From a virus: 64,000 nucleotides of DNA. Location: positions 188,001 through 252,000 of the IMG/VR virus record IMGVR_UViG_3300045970_000794. One strand, given 5' to 3'. Below the pieces are notes generated by a model. The model did no database searches, was not told where the DNA came from, and saw only the letters and a program-made list of their open reading frames with translations. The translations under genes and the position numbers were made by a program. How positions within the stretch are numbered: the first letter of the stretch is position 1; every line of letters starts with the position of its first letter. Positions 17,912 through 26,133 of this stretch are shown piece after piece.

Positions 17912-19843
17912 TTAAAATGTTTCTAAATTAGTTCTTCTCCACCCATTATTTGTTTTGATATACATATAATTATCATCCCAACGGATTTCACCAACTTCAC
18001 CACTAGAATCATTTGAAGATTGTGGTGTATATTTTGGTAATATTAATTTTTCTGGGATAATGCTAGGTGATACAATGAAATTACCATTATTATCAATTAA
18101 TAATAATGAATTAGTATTTTCGTCAACACCTTTAAGTATTACAATACCACCGTTAATTGCTGTATTATGTGTTCCATTGTAATTTAATTCGATATTATTA
18201 TCTTCAGCAACAATTCTTTCAGTATTGAAGATTTGTGTATCACCAGATACTAATTCTTTAACTGCCTCCACTAATAATGGTACAATTTCATTATAATTAA
18301 GTGATAACATATCATCACTTTTAGCTCTATTTCTAACAATATCTGGTATAATACTTTGTACTTCTTGTGCTATGAAACCATATCGAATACCGCCACCCAT
18401 ATTAGATTCTGTTGTATATTCAAATGACACACCTCTAAGATTTTTTATTTTATCTAAAGAATTTTCTAGTTTAACAATATTTTGTTTAAGTCTAGCATCT
18501 GAAACACCAGCAACAATTTTTCCACTAGCATCAGTAGCAATTGGGTCTGTAGTTGTTAAACCATCGATGACTAAATCTGGTACATAAACCATATTACTTG
18601 TAATTGCGGTAATATTAGTACCACCAATTATTACTGAATTAGTACAACCAGTACCAATTCGATTACTATCACCACCTAATATTGATGATGAAGAAGAACC
18701 AGTATTAATATTATGATTAGTACCACCTAAAATTGTTGAATAATCAGAATATACTCCGATATTAGGTGTAGTTACATATGAATGATTAAATGATGTTTTA
18801 TTATTTGCAATTACATATGACCCAACACTAGCTAATCCCCCAACATGTGCACACCAACCACCAGCCAATGTATATTCACCTTGTGAGTGACTTGATGCGC
18901 CACTTGCTATTGTATTATTACCTTCAGCATGACTATATTGACCTATCGCAAGTGTACTTGAACCTTGAGCATGACTTAATAGTCCACTGGCTATTGTATT
19001 ATCACCTTCAGCATGTGCCCCAATACCACTGGCTGTTGTATACCTACCTTCAGCATGACTATATCTACCAATAGAAGTTGTACCACTACCTTCAGCATGA
19101 CTAAAATTTCCTTTTGCTTCAGTTAATCGACCTTCAACTAATGAATAATTACCACTAGCATTACCATCACTATAATTCATAACAACAGCATTTGTACCAC
19201 TACCCGCCGACCAAAATGATGAACCAGATGATGAACCAGATGCTGGTTGAAATTCAACCATACCTTCACTGTTTGTACAAGTTAAAACATACCCAACTAC
19301 TGGGTTATTTGATATGATAAATTTTTCAGTTCTTAAAATACCTTTAACATCAGCCCATAGTGTTCTACCTGTAAAATCTAACGTTCCAGCTGATAAGGTT
19401 TGTGTATTATTAGTATAACCAGTTCCACTAAATATTGGTCCCGCACCAGAGAATACATCAGTAATAGTTAATCCATAACTAACACCTGTATATGATAATG
19501 CAACTAAATTTCCATCAATTGTTGTTGTTGAATCAGCTGTAAATGCACTAACACTTTGCACTTCACCACTAGTAATATCGGTAATAGCACTAAAACTAGA
19601 GCTACCTAAATTCAATATTGGGTTGGTAAATGTAAATACGGTTGCACTAGGGTTACCAGAAAATGAAAAATATACGTCAGCTAATGTTAAAGTCACACCA
19701 GAAGTTGATGGGTCTGGACCAGAAGTTATTGCACTAAACGTAACTCCATGCACTGTAGTACCTGATAAATCAGTACTTGTGTTAATATATTGACGTATCT
19801 GTCTATTATCTGAATAATCAATTTTTGTTATAAATCCACTCAT
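17912..19843 (-). CDS. Tail fibre with SHAEG repeats and C-terminal S74 intramolecular chaperone
   Basis: The 643-residue protein starts at the ATG at 19843 (MSGFITKIDYS); a longer frame to 19870 overlaps a promoter-like motif. A beta-rich N-terminal half is followed by about seven SHAEG repeats (about residues 235-350). From about residue 448, VSDARLKQNI, followed by GFIAQEVQ and LNYNEIVPLLVEAVKEL, is a peptidase S74 chaperone, which trimerises fibres and normally cleaves itself off at the Ser-Asp of this motif. Unusually, roughly 100 residues follow the S74 core. This is the only S74 domain in the fibre cluster. Confidence 0.9.
   Translation of the reverse strand: MSGFITKIDYSDNRQIRQYINTSTDLSGTTVHGVTFSAITSGPDPSTSGVTLTLADVYFSFSGNPSATVFTFTNPILNLGSSSFSAITDITSGEVQSVSAFTADSTTTIDGNLVALSYTGVSYGLTITDVFSGAGPIFSGTGYTNNTQTLSAGTLDFTGRTLWADVKGILRTEKFIISNNPVVGYVLTCTNSEGMVEFQPASGSSSGSSFWSAGSGTNAVVMNYSDGNASGNYSLVEGRLTEAKGNFSHAEGSGTTSIGRYSHAEGRYTTASGIGAHAEGDNTIASGLLSHAQGSSTLAIGQYSHAEGNNTIASGASSHSQGEYTLAGGWCAHVGGLASVGSYVIANNKTSFNHSYVTTPNIGVYSDYSTILGGTNHNINTGSSSSSILGGDSNRIGTGCTNSVIIGGTNITAITSNMVYVPDLVIDGLTTTDPIATDASGKIVAGVSDARLKQNIVKLENSLDKIKNLRGVSFEYTTESNMGGGIRYGFIAQEVQSIIPDIVRNRAKSDDMLSLNYNEIVPLLVEAVKELVSGDTQIFNTERIVAEDNNIELNYNGTHNTAINGGIVILKGVDENTNSLLLIDNNGNFIVSPSIIPEKLILPKYTPQSSNDSSGEVGEIRWDDNYMYIKTNNGWRRTNLETF
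18850..19140. repeat. SHAEG coding repeats in the S74 fibre gene
   Basis: Repeats of about 45 bases with CCTTCAGCATG cores run in frame with the fibre. This array is shorter than the two at 7925-9035 and 14240-15900. Confidence 0.7.
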
Positions 19844-19850
19844 AATATAT

Positions 19851-19864
19851 TTATTAATAAATAT
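19851..19864 (-). promoter_or_regulatory. Late-promoter-like motif ATATTTATTAATAA (minus strand)
   Basis: Faces the fibre operon that starts at 19843, ending 7 nt before its ATG (9 nt if only the 12-mer core is counted). Back to back with the plus-strand motif at 19879-19890. Confidence 0.55.
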
Positions 19865-19878
19865 TCTCAATTCAAGGT

Positions 19879-19890
19879 ATATTTATAGAG
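19879..19890 (+). promoter_or_regulatory. Late-promoter-like motif ATATTTATAGAG (plus strand)
   Basis: Ends 12 nt before the ATG at 19903 and drives the plus-strand genes 19903-22636. With the minus-strand motif it forms a compact divergent promoter. Confidence 0.6.
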
Positions 19891-19902
19891 AAATGAATTA
19901 TT

Positions 19903-20532
19903 ATGGCAATAATTAAGAAAAAAGACTTATATGACGTTAAACTGGATGAACTAATTGATTTGGATGGTTCACCAATTGAAGGTGATGAAAGATATGATAC
20001 TACTAGTCAAATAAATGTTGGTGTTGATAAAGCTGGTTCTGGAGTACCAGAACTTACTACCGATAAATTTGCTAAATCATCAAGGCAAGGTAATAGATAT
20101 TATTATGGTCCACAAGGTATTAGTGGTTCAGCTGGTGCTGTACATAAAACCGTTGGCGATTTACCAGACCCACGTGGTATAGGTTTAGATTTTGAGGGTA
20201 GTGAAAAAGAATTAGATGAATCTATTAATAAATTAGCCGAGGAAAAGATGATAAAAATGGTTGAAGATATAATCTCAACTAGGTCAGTTGGTAATGATAT
20301 GGTTAAAAAAACTAATAGACCAGATGTTGATAGAAATAATATTCCAGATATTGACGAATTGAGAAAATCAAAACCTGTTACAACTAATTCAACTATTGAA
20401 TTTGTTAATGAGTTTAAAAATGAGCCATTACAAGGTGATGAAGCTGCTATTATATTAAATTATATTATGAGTAATTTAGATTTATCAACAGTTTCACCAG
20501 ATTATAAAAGAATTTTAAGAAGTAAATTATAA
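19903..20532 (+). CDS. Conserved phage protein of unknown function, probably late
   Basis: The 209-residue soluble protein is not recognised. It begins MAIIKKKDLYDVKLDEL, has a Gly-rich middle (YYYGPQGISGSAGAVH), an acidic helical part (EKELDESINKLAEEKM) and ends with a helical stretch. No signal peptide or membrane segment is seen. It is the first gene of a tight plus-strand run (19903-22636), 12 nt downstream of a late-promoter-like motif and divergent from the fibre operon. A structural or assembly role is inferred from that setting alone. Confidence 0.6.
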   Translation: MAIIKKKDLYDVKLDELIDLDGSPIEGDERYDTTSQINVGVDKAGSGVPELTTDKFAKSSRQGNRYYYGPQGISGSAGAVHKTVGDLPDPRGIGLDFEGSEKELDESINKLAEEKMIKMVEDIISTRSVGNDMVKKTNRPDVDRNNIPDIDELRKSKPVTTNSTIEFVNEFKNEPLQGDEAAIILNYIMSNLDLSTVSPDYKRILRSKL

Positions 20533-20538
20533 AATCAT

Positions 20539-21027
20539 ATGAATAGTGATTTAAAAGATAAAGTTTGGCAATGTCCCGATGAATTACTAGGTAAATTAAA
20601 ATCTAATTTAGCTAATTTTGGTGGGAAAGAAGGTAGTCGTGGTGTTCAAAGGATTAAAGATATTATTGATTATCCAAAAGTATCTTATTCTCAAATGAAA
20701 CGATTGAAAAATTACTTTGATACATATGAAGGTGATGGTTCAGATAATGAATATAAGATGATTGGTGGTGATGAAATGAAAAATTGGGTTAATAATTCAT
20801 TAAAAACTTCACGTGATGCTATTTATAATGTAAAGAATACTAGAATGATGGCTGGTGAAGAAAATCAATTCATTGATACCCATGAAAAAGATAATAATTC
20901 AAACCCAACCGATGTTAGTATTCCTAAATTACATAAAATGAGTAAATCTAAATATATTATGCTCGATAGAGGATTTACTGAGCAAATAAGTCGAATCAAG
21001 CAATTGATTGAGCATATGAATAAATAA
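20539..21027 (+). CDS. Conserved phage protein of unknown function
   Basis: A 162-residue soluble protein, not recognised. The N-terminal half (WQCPDELLGKLKSNLANF, KRLKNYFDTYEG) looks helical, with motifs suggesting DNA- or protein-binding helices, and the C-terminus is a basic-amphipathic helix (FTEQISRIKQLIEHMNK). It begins 6 nt after the stop of the upstream gene and is probably co-transcribed from the promoter at 19879. Nothing in the sequence identifies an enzyme. A late virion or assembly protein is the simplest guess. Confidence 0.6.
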   Translation: MNSDLKDKVWQCPDELLGKLKSNLANFGGKEGSRGVQRIKDIIDYPKVSYSQMKRLKNYFDTYEGDGSDNEYKMIGGDEMKNWVNNSLKTSRDAIYNVKNTRMMAGEENQFIDTHEKDNNSNPTDVSIPKLHKMSKSKYIMLDRGFTEQISRIKQLIEHMNK

Positions 21028-21051
21028 CGAGTAAATTAAATACATTGTATT

Positions 21052-21390
21052 ATGTCAAATAAATTAGAACAAGCAGCAATTCAACAAAGAGCAATCTTAA
21101 TACCACAAAATGCGTATAATGATGCTGCACCAGCTAATGAGTATACTGCAACTCATACTAAAGCACTTGCTGATGCTACAACACCAGAAAAAGGTAGAGG
21201 TACAGGGTCTGTTGACCCTCAAACAGCTGCTGTTGATTATAATGGTGGTACTAATACTGATAAATTTGGTAATCCTAGTATCCCAGGTTCTGGTCGTGAA
21301 CCAGCATTTAGTATGAATCAATATAATCTAAATAATGGTTATAGTGCACCAGACACATCAGCTAACGTAGGTCAAGTAGTAATTGATTAA
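21052..21390 (+). CDS. Small protein of unknown function
   Basis: A 112-residue protein rich in Ala, Thr, Asn, Pro and Gly, with little predicted helix after the first 20 residues (MSNKLEQAAIQQRAILIPQ). The rest looks disordered (KGRGTGSVDPQTAAVDYNGG, NLNNGYSAPDTSANVG). It lies between two other unassigned genes of the same operon with short spacers of 24 and 8 nt. No motif allows a function to be given. Confidence 0.5.
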   Translation: MSNKLEQAAIQQRAILIPQNAYNDAAPANEYTATHTKALADATTPEKGRGTGSVDPQTAAVDYNGGTNTDKFGNPSIPGSGREPAFSMNQYNLNNGYSAPDTSANVGQVVID

Positions 21391-21398
21391 TTAGAAAA

Positions 21399-22067
21399 GT
21401 GGAACTGAAACTTTACAATATTTACGAAAGTCTTATATTAGAATCGGTAGGTAGAAATCAAATCATGGATTCAATACATCTTCCTTATAGGGTTAAGATT
21501 TATTATCAAGGTGAAGATGAAAACCATCCGAGCTGGCGTTCTATTGACCCATATGTTTTAGGTATGTCAACAGCTGGTAATGAAATATTAAGAGCATATC
21601 AAGCTTTTGGTTTCACAACTAGTAATGGTGCATCTTGGAAAACATTTAGAGTTGATAGAATATTAAGATGGGAGCCAACTAATTTTAAAATTGGTAATAA
21701 ACCAATAAATGAATATGACCCTACTATTCCAGCGTATAAAAATGATGGTAGTGACCAAAAAATGGTTAATATTAGTGCATGGAGAAAATTTGGTGACCAA
21801 GTAAAAGATATTGAAACACAAAAACAAGTTAATGCATTCAATGATACTAAAGGTAATGTCACACCAACTAAAGAACCTATAACTCCAGCTAAACCAATAG
21901 CTCAACCAACAACTGAACCTAAAATTCAGCCAAAAGTTGAACCAAAAGCTCAAATTAATAAAAAAATTGAGCCAGAAATAAATAAAGAACCGTTGCCAAT
22001 TAAAAAGCAACCAAATATAACAGCTGAACCAGATGAAGAAGCTGACATTGATAAAAAAATTGAATAA
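21399..22067 (+). CDS. WYL-like domain protein with disordered Pro/Lys-rich tail
   Basis: The 222-residue product uses a GTG start at 21399 (MELKLYNIYESL); an ATG in frame lies only at residue 23. Residues 25-100 resemble the Sm-like barrel of WYL domains: RVKIYYQGEDE, WRSIDPYVLGMS, GNEILRAYQAFG and WKTFRVDRIL. WYL domains sense ligands or nucleic acid in transcription factors, but no helix-turn-helix is attached here. From about residue 150 the chain is low-complexity, built of Pro-Lys-Glu-Ala repeats (KPIAQPTTEPKIQPKVEP). Its stop overlaps the next start (TAATG). Role unknown. Confidence 0.6.
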   Translation: MELKLYNIYESLILESVGRNQIMDSIHLPYRVKIYYQGEDENHPSWRSIDPYVLGMSTAGNEILRAYQAFGFTTSNGASWKTFRVDRILRWEPTNFKIGNKPINEYDPTIPAYKNDGSDQKMVNISAWRKFGDQVKDIETQKQVNAFNDTKGNVTPTKEPITPAKPIAQPTTEPKIQPKVEPKAQINKKIEPEINKEPLPIKKQPNITAEPDEEADIDKKIE

Positions 22068-22636
22068 TGGATATGCCTCCACAAGTACCAATGGATTTCC
22101 TTAGGAAATTATCAGGTGCTAAAAAATTAATGGATAAAGTAGAATCGGGTGATTATGAAACTGGTCACGTTGACGCTAGAGCATTAACTGAAGATGGTGT
22201 TCAAGGTATGATGGCCGAAGGCGTTGCACCAAGAAGAATGCAACAAACACAAACGCCTACTGTTAATGAAATTACACCAGAAAGAATTGCGGCATCTAAA
22301 ATGCCAGACGCAATTAAAAAAGCTATGCTTGAAAACCCAATCCCACAAGTTACAATGGGACATACATTCACATTAGAAGATGTGGCTCAATTCGCTAAAG
22401 ATGAGAAACCATTACCACTTCCAAAAGCAAATGCATTTAAAAAACCTAATCAGATGGTTAGTGAACAATCAATACATAATATGGTTGGATTGACTGAAGC
22501 TGAAGTTAGAGTAATTGTTAAAGATGAAATGATTGAGTTTTTAACTAAATACTTTACAAAATCGCTTACTGAAGATGTACAAAATAAGGTAATTAAACAA
22601 TTACTAGAAGCTGGGAAAATTAGAGTTAAGAAATAG
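22067..22636 (+). CDS. Conserved phage protein of unknown function
   Basis: The 189-residue protein begins MDMPPQVPMDFLRKLSGA and is translationally coupled to the WYL-like gene (TAATG overlap). It contains a central linker rich in Pro/Thr/Gln (RRMQQTQTPTVNEITPER) and a helical C-terminus (LTEAEVRVIVKDEMIEFLTKYF, then EDVQNKVIKQLLEAGKI). No membrane segment or catalytic motif is visible. A terminator follows. As last gene of the late-type run it may be a virion or assembly protein (inference). Confidence 0.55.
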   Translation: MDMPPQVPMDFLRKLSGAKKLMDKVESGDYETGHVDARALTEDGVQGMMAEGVAPRRMQQTQTPTVNEITPERIAASKMPDAIKKAMLENPIPQVTMGHTFTLEDVAQFAKDEKPLPLPKANAFKKPNQMVSEQSIHNMVGLTEAEVRVIVKDEMIEFLTKYFTKSLTEDVQNKVIKQLLEAGKIRVKK

Positions 22637-22642
22637 TAAGGT

Positions 22643-22664
22643 AAGCCCACAAAAAAGTGGGTTT
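22643..22664 (+). terminator. Intrinsic terminator
   Basis: Stem AAGCCCAC / GTGGGTTT (one G-U pair) with a 6-A loop, then TATTTATTT, 6 nt after the stop at 22636. It closes the 19903-22636 operon. Confidence 0.8.
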
Positions 22665-22716
22665 ATTTATTTACTAAATTAATTCAATCGTTATATTTTT
22701 AAAAAATAGTTTACAT

Positions 22717-23946
22717 ATGAAAGAAAAAATTAAAGTTTTAGTACATCCTAGCGATAGGACAGGAGTTGGTTATTTCCGTTCAACAAGACCACATATTGCA
22801 TTAGAAGACATGTATCCAGATGATTTTCATGTTGATATTGATTATGACCCTAGATATGATGACGAAGAATTCTTAAAACAATATGATATAATTCATTATC
22901 ATAGAACATTTGGTCCATATGAACAAATGAGTGCTACAACCGAAACACTTAAAAGATTGGGAATTAAAGGTATTATGGATTTGGATGATTATTGGTCACC
23001 AGGTACTCACCACCCAGCTTATTTAATTATTAAACAAAATGGCTTAGATAAGAAATTAGTTGAAAATATTAAAGTAGCTGAATATGTGATGACAACAACC
23101 CCAATTTTTGCTAAAGAAATGAATAAATTTAATAAAAACACTTTAGTTATTCCTAATGCAATTGACCCATCCGAAAAACAATTTATTCATAACCCAGAAC
23201 CAAGTGAAAGAATTCGAATTGGTTGGTTAGGTGGTAGTAGTCACCTTAAAGATTTAGAAATACTTAAAGGTGTTGTTAGTCGATTGAAAAGTGAAGGTTT
23301 AATCGATAAGGTTCAATTTGTTTTATGTGGATTCGACACTAGAGGTACTATTACTTCAATTAATGAAGAAACAAAAGAACAATCAACTAGAAAAATTCTT
23401 CCTCATGAAAGTGTTTGGACTAAATATGAAGAAATATTCACAGATAACTATAGCACAATCAGCCCAGAATATAAAGCATTTTTATTGAAGTTTAGTAAAG
23501 ATGAATGGCCAGATGTTGCTAATGAAGCGTATAGACGTGTTTGGACGAAACCAATTAATACATATGCAAGTAATTACAATTTATTTGATATTAGTTTAGC
23601 TCCATTGGAAGAAAACATTTTCAATAAAGTTAAGAGTCAACTTAAAGTAATTGAAGCTGGTTTCCATAAAAAAGCTTTAATCGCTCAAAATTATGGACCA
23701 TATCAAGTTGATTGTATCGAAGCTTACGAACGTGGTGGTACTATTAACCCAAAAGGTAATGCATTTTTAATTGATTCAGTAAAAAACCATAAAGATTGGT
23801 TTGAACAATTAAAACGATTAATAAAAAACCCACAGCTAATTAATCAATTAGCAAATAATTTATATGATACAGTTAAAGATACATACTCATTAGAGTCTGT
23901 TACAAAACTAAGAGCTGAAACGTATAAAAAATTATTAGATAGATAA
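22717..23946 (+). CDS. Glycosyltransferase, GT4-like (GT-B fold)
   Basis: The 409-residue protein begins with LVHPSDRTGVGYFRSTRPH, a Rossmann-type N-terminal domain, then IIHYHRTFGPYE and IMDLDDYW. In the C-terminal domain VIPNAIDP followed by RIGWLGGSSHLKDLEIL is the hallmark of GT4-type enzymes, with a donor-site region near YNLFDISLAPLEEN and KSQLKVIEAG. It probably transfers a sugar from a nucleotide donor. It opens the glycan cluster after a terminator and lies just upstream of the frameshifted gene. Donor and acceptor cannot be read from sequence. Confidence 0.85.
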   Translation: MKEKIKVLVHPSDRTGVGYFRSTRPHIALEDMYPDDFHVDIDYDPRYDDEEFLKQYDIIHYHRTFGPYEQMSATTETLKRLGIKGIMDLDDYWSPGTHHPAYLIIKQNGLDKKLVENIKVAEYVMTTTPIFAKEMNKFNKNTLVIPNAIDPSEKQFIHNPEPSERIRIGWLGGSSHLKDLEILKGVVSRLKSEGLIDKVQFVLCGFDTRGTITSINEETKEQSTRKILPHESVWTKYEEIFTDNYSTISPEYKAFLLKFSKDEWPDVANEAYRRVWTKPINTYASNYNLFDISLAPLEENIFNKVKSQLKVIEAGFHKKALIAQNYGPYQVDCIEAYERGGTINPKGNAFLIDSVKNHKDWFEQLKRLIKNPQLINQLANNLYDTVKDTYSLESVTKLRAETYKKLLDR

Positions 23947-23947
23947 T

Positions 23948-24519
23948 ATGAAATTATTTAAAAAAAGTAAAAAAGAAACAATTAAAATTAATGTTAATAA
24001 AATTAAGTTAATTAATAAAAAAATTGAGCAAATGGGAAAACCAAAGTAGTCGCTCAAGTTAAGCCAAATATTTTTAAAAGAATTTATGGTGAAATTAAAA
24101 ACATTTTTAAACGTAAATTTGTAAAAGTTCCAGTAACTAAATTTAAAATTGATACTAAGTTAGTTAAACCTTTTGGACATGAAGCACTAGCTAGTGAAAG
24201 GATTAATGAATTAATCCAATGGGCACCACCACAAACAATGACTTATGATGAGGATTTGTATAATGAAGAATTGATGAAATCAGCTTATGAGAATTCTTGT
24301 GGTAAAGGGTCACCAAGATTTGTTGATTTTGTTGATATTGATGAACATAATTGGTTGAATAAGAATAATACTGATGAAAGTAAATCAATACAAAATTTAA
24401 TTAGTCAAGATATTAAAGAAACTAATATGGAACTCGCTTTACAAAATAAAAAATTGAATCGTAAACCACCATTATTAATTCATAAAAAAACACAGGTTAA
24501 AAATCAAATATTTGAATAA
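23948..24519 (+). CDS. Unknown protein, apparently expressed by -1 frameshift (or frame-broken gene)
   Basis: An ATG at 23948 opens a 33-codon basic frame (MKLFKKSKKETIK) that ends at TAG 24047-24049. The -1 frame stays open from before that point to the stop at 24517-24519. The zero frame reads G GGA AAA at 24034-24040, an exact X XXY YYZ slippery heptamer, 6 nt before the zero-frame stop. A shift there would give a continuous protein of about 190 residues: 31 zero-frame codons then TKVVAQVKPNIFKR onward. Without shifting, an ATG at 24238 could make 93 residues. No obvious stem or pseudoknot follows, so a missing base in the GGGAAAA run is also possible. The function is unknown. Confidence 0.55.
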
Positions 24520-24533
24520 AAGATTAAAATATC

Positions 24534-24564
24534 TTGACACTTGGTAATTTTTTGAGTATCTTTG
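24534..24564 (+). promoter_or_regulatory. Host-type (Bacteroidetes) promoter
   Basis: TTG (in TTGACA) at 24534-24536, 20 nt, then TATCTTTG at 24557-24564. The spacing and -7 box match the Bacteroidetes consensus. The ATG of the HD-domain gene follows at 24593. Confidence 0.8.
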
Positions 24565-24592
24565 GTTAAAATATTAATTAACTCAAAAAAAT

Positions 24593-25159
24593 ATGAATCT
24601 ATCACAAGAAAAAATAACCAAAAACGCCAAAAAGTTCTTCCAAACTGGTCAAGAATATGGCTTTATGCCTGAAAGTCTAGTGACTTTCTTAGGTACTGAA
24701 ATAATAGCAGCACCAGCTTCTACTAGAAAAGATATGCATAATGCATTCGAAGGTGGTTTAATTGACCACACTCTTAAAGTTACTAGTTATGCTGTTAAAT
24801 TAAATGATATTTTACCAGAAGCTAAAAAAATTGATAAAGCATCATTAGTTAAAGTTTGTTGCCTTCACCAAATAGGTAAAGCTAAATTATACAAAATATG
24901 CGAGTCTCAATGGCATAGAGATAACCAAGGTAAAATGTATGATTTTAATGATGACATGATATCAATGAAAGTTGGTGAAAGGTCTGCATTATATGCATTA
25001 CAACATGGTGTTGAATTAACCGAGGAAGAATTTTCCGCTATTGTGTTTCATGATAGAGATGAAAGTGACGCTCAAGTTAAATGGCATAATTCAATGTTAG
25101 GTGAAATATTGAAAATGGCTAATATATTGGCAATTAGAGAAGAAAAAATAATGCAGTAG
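24593..25159 (+). CDS. HD-domain-like phosphohydrolase with altered HD motif
   Basis: The 188-residue protein has the layout of an HD-superfamily hydrolase: HNAFEGGLIDHTLKV near residue 45, then CCLHQIGKAKLY near residue 90, and VFHDRDES near 150. In the central motif the usual His-Asp is His-Gln (codon CAA), which should weaken or abolish the canonical two-metal site. Related phage proteins act on nucleotides or cyclic nucleotides. Here the role is unknown, and a binding or regulatory function is possible. It has its own host-type promoter, so early or middle expression is likely. The GIY-YIG gene follows. Confidence 0.75.
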   Translation: MNLSQEKITKNAKKFFQTGQEYGFMPESLVTFLGTEIIAAPASTRKDMHNAFEGGLIDHTLKVTSYAVKLNDILPEAKKIDKASLVKVCCLHQIGKAKLYKICESQWHRDNQGKMYDFNDDMISMKVGERSALYALQHGVELTEEEFSAIVFHDRDESDAQVKWHNSMLGEILKMANILAIREEKIMQ

Positions 25160-25184
25160 ACTTTAGTTTTTTCCAAAAAATCAT

Positions 25185-25196
25185 ATATTTATAATA
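25185..25196 (+). promoter_or_regulatory. Late-promoter-like motif ATATTTATAATA
   Basis: Exact consensus, ending 1 nt before the ATG at 25198, the same unusually short spacing seen at two other endonuclease genes. Confidence 0.5.
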
Positions 25197-25197
25197 T

Positions 25198-26130
25198 ATG
25201 GGTCGAAAGAAAAAATACGATGAAATTGAAAAAATAGACCAACAACGAAAATGGTCTAATAAATATTATAATAAAAAAAATAAATTTTATGTATATGTTT
25301 ATTTAGACCCACGAAAAGTTGGTCCATTTTATTATGGTGAATATATGTTTAATTATGAACCAATATATATTGGTAAAGGTAAGGGATATAGATATAAGAT
25401 TCACTTAAAAATGGCTGAAAATAATATAGATGATAAAACTTTTAAATTTTATAAAATTAAATCAATATTAAATGATGGGCTCACCCCTATTGTTTTTAAA
25501 TTAATTGAAAATATTACTGAAAATAGAGCTCTAGAATATGAGAAACAACTAATTAAACTTATAGGTCGTTATGATAATAATAGTGGACCATTGACAAACT
25601 TAACTGATGGTGGTGACGGTATTTCTGGTTATAAACAAAAAGAAAATTATTTAATAACTAGACGTAGAAAAATTAATCAATTTGATTTAGATGGTAAATT
25701 AGTGAAAACTTGGAATTCAATAATAGATGCTAAAACTAGTTTAAATATTAAGGCACCAATATCAGATTCATGTAAAGGTAAACGATTAATTATTGGTGGT
25801 TATATTTGGAAATATTTTGATGAAAATTATAATTCTCAAGATATTTTAAACTTAATTCAAAATCAAATTGAAAAAGAATTCACCATTAGGCAAATTAATG
25901 GTAAAAAAAATAGTCAGTTAATATTTGAAATTAATTTAAATGGTGAAATTATTAAAGAATGGGATTCAGCTAGTAGTGCTGCTAGATTTTATGGGGTTAA
26001 TAAAACTGCAATATGTAATGCTATAACAAAAAAAAGGTTATGTAATAATAAAATTTGGTGTAAAAAAGAAAAATATAGTATAAGTGAAATTTCAACAATT
26101 GTTGAAAAATATAAATTAAAAAAAAAATAA
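25198..26130 (+). CDS. GIY-YIG homing endonuclease with NUMOD1 repeats
   Basis: The 310-residue product has an N-terminal GIY-YIG nuclease domain (FYVYVYLDPRK near residue 30, then EPIYIGKGKGYRYKIHL near 60, and a later catalytic Glu region ENRALEYEKQLI). Two NUMOD1-like DNA-binding modules follow (INQFDLDGKLVKTWNSI and IFEINLNGEIIKEWDSA with NKTAICNAI). This is the usual make-up of free-standing phage homing endonucleases. It sits 3 nt upstream of the dUTPase start, so dut, or the gene on the other side, is the likely target locus. Spacing suggests it has been inserted into a transcription unit. Confidence 0.9.
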   Translation: MGRKKKYDEIEKIDQQRKWSNKYYNKKNKFYVYVYLDPRKVGPFYYGEYMFNYEPIYIGKGKGYRYKIHLKMAENNIDDKTFKFYKIKSILNDGLTPIVFKLIENITENRALEYEKQLIKLIGRYDNNSGPLTNLTDGGDGISGYKQKENYLITRRRKINQFDLDGKLVKTWNSIIDAKTSLNIKAPISDSCKGKRLIIGGYIWKYFDENYNSQDILNLIQNQIEKEFTIRQINGKKNSQLIFEINLNGEIIKEWDSASSAARFYGVNKTAICNAITKKRLCNNKIWCKKEKYSISEISTIVEKYKLKKK

Positions 26131-26133
26131 AAA

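Noticed and set aside
7882-19843. Diversity-generating retroelement acting on the fibres
   Set aside because: No reverse transcriptase or template repeat is visible in the window; variation is better explained by repeat recombination.
21097-21321. Alternative frames overlapping 21052-21390 on both strands
   Set aside because: The annotated frame fits the spacing of the operon; the others do not.
24238-24519. Stand-alone 93-residue gene starting at 24238
   Set aside because: The same frame is open much further upstream, to the slippery site at 24034, so the internal ATG is unlikely to be the main start.
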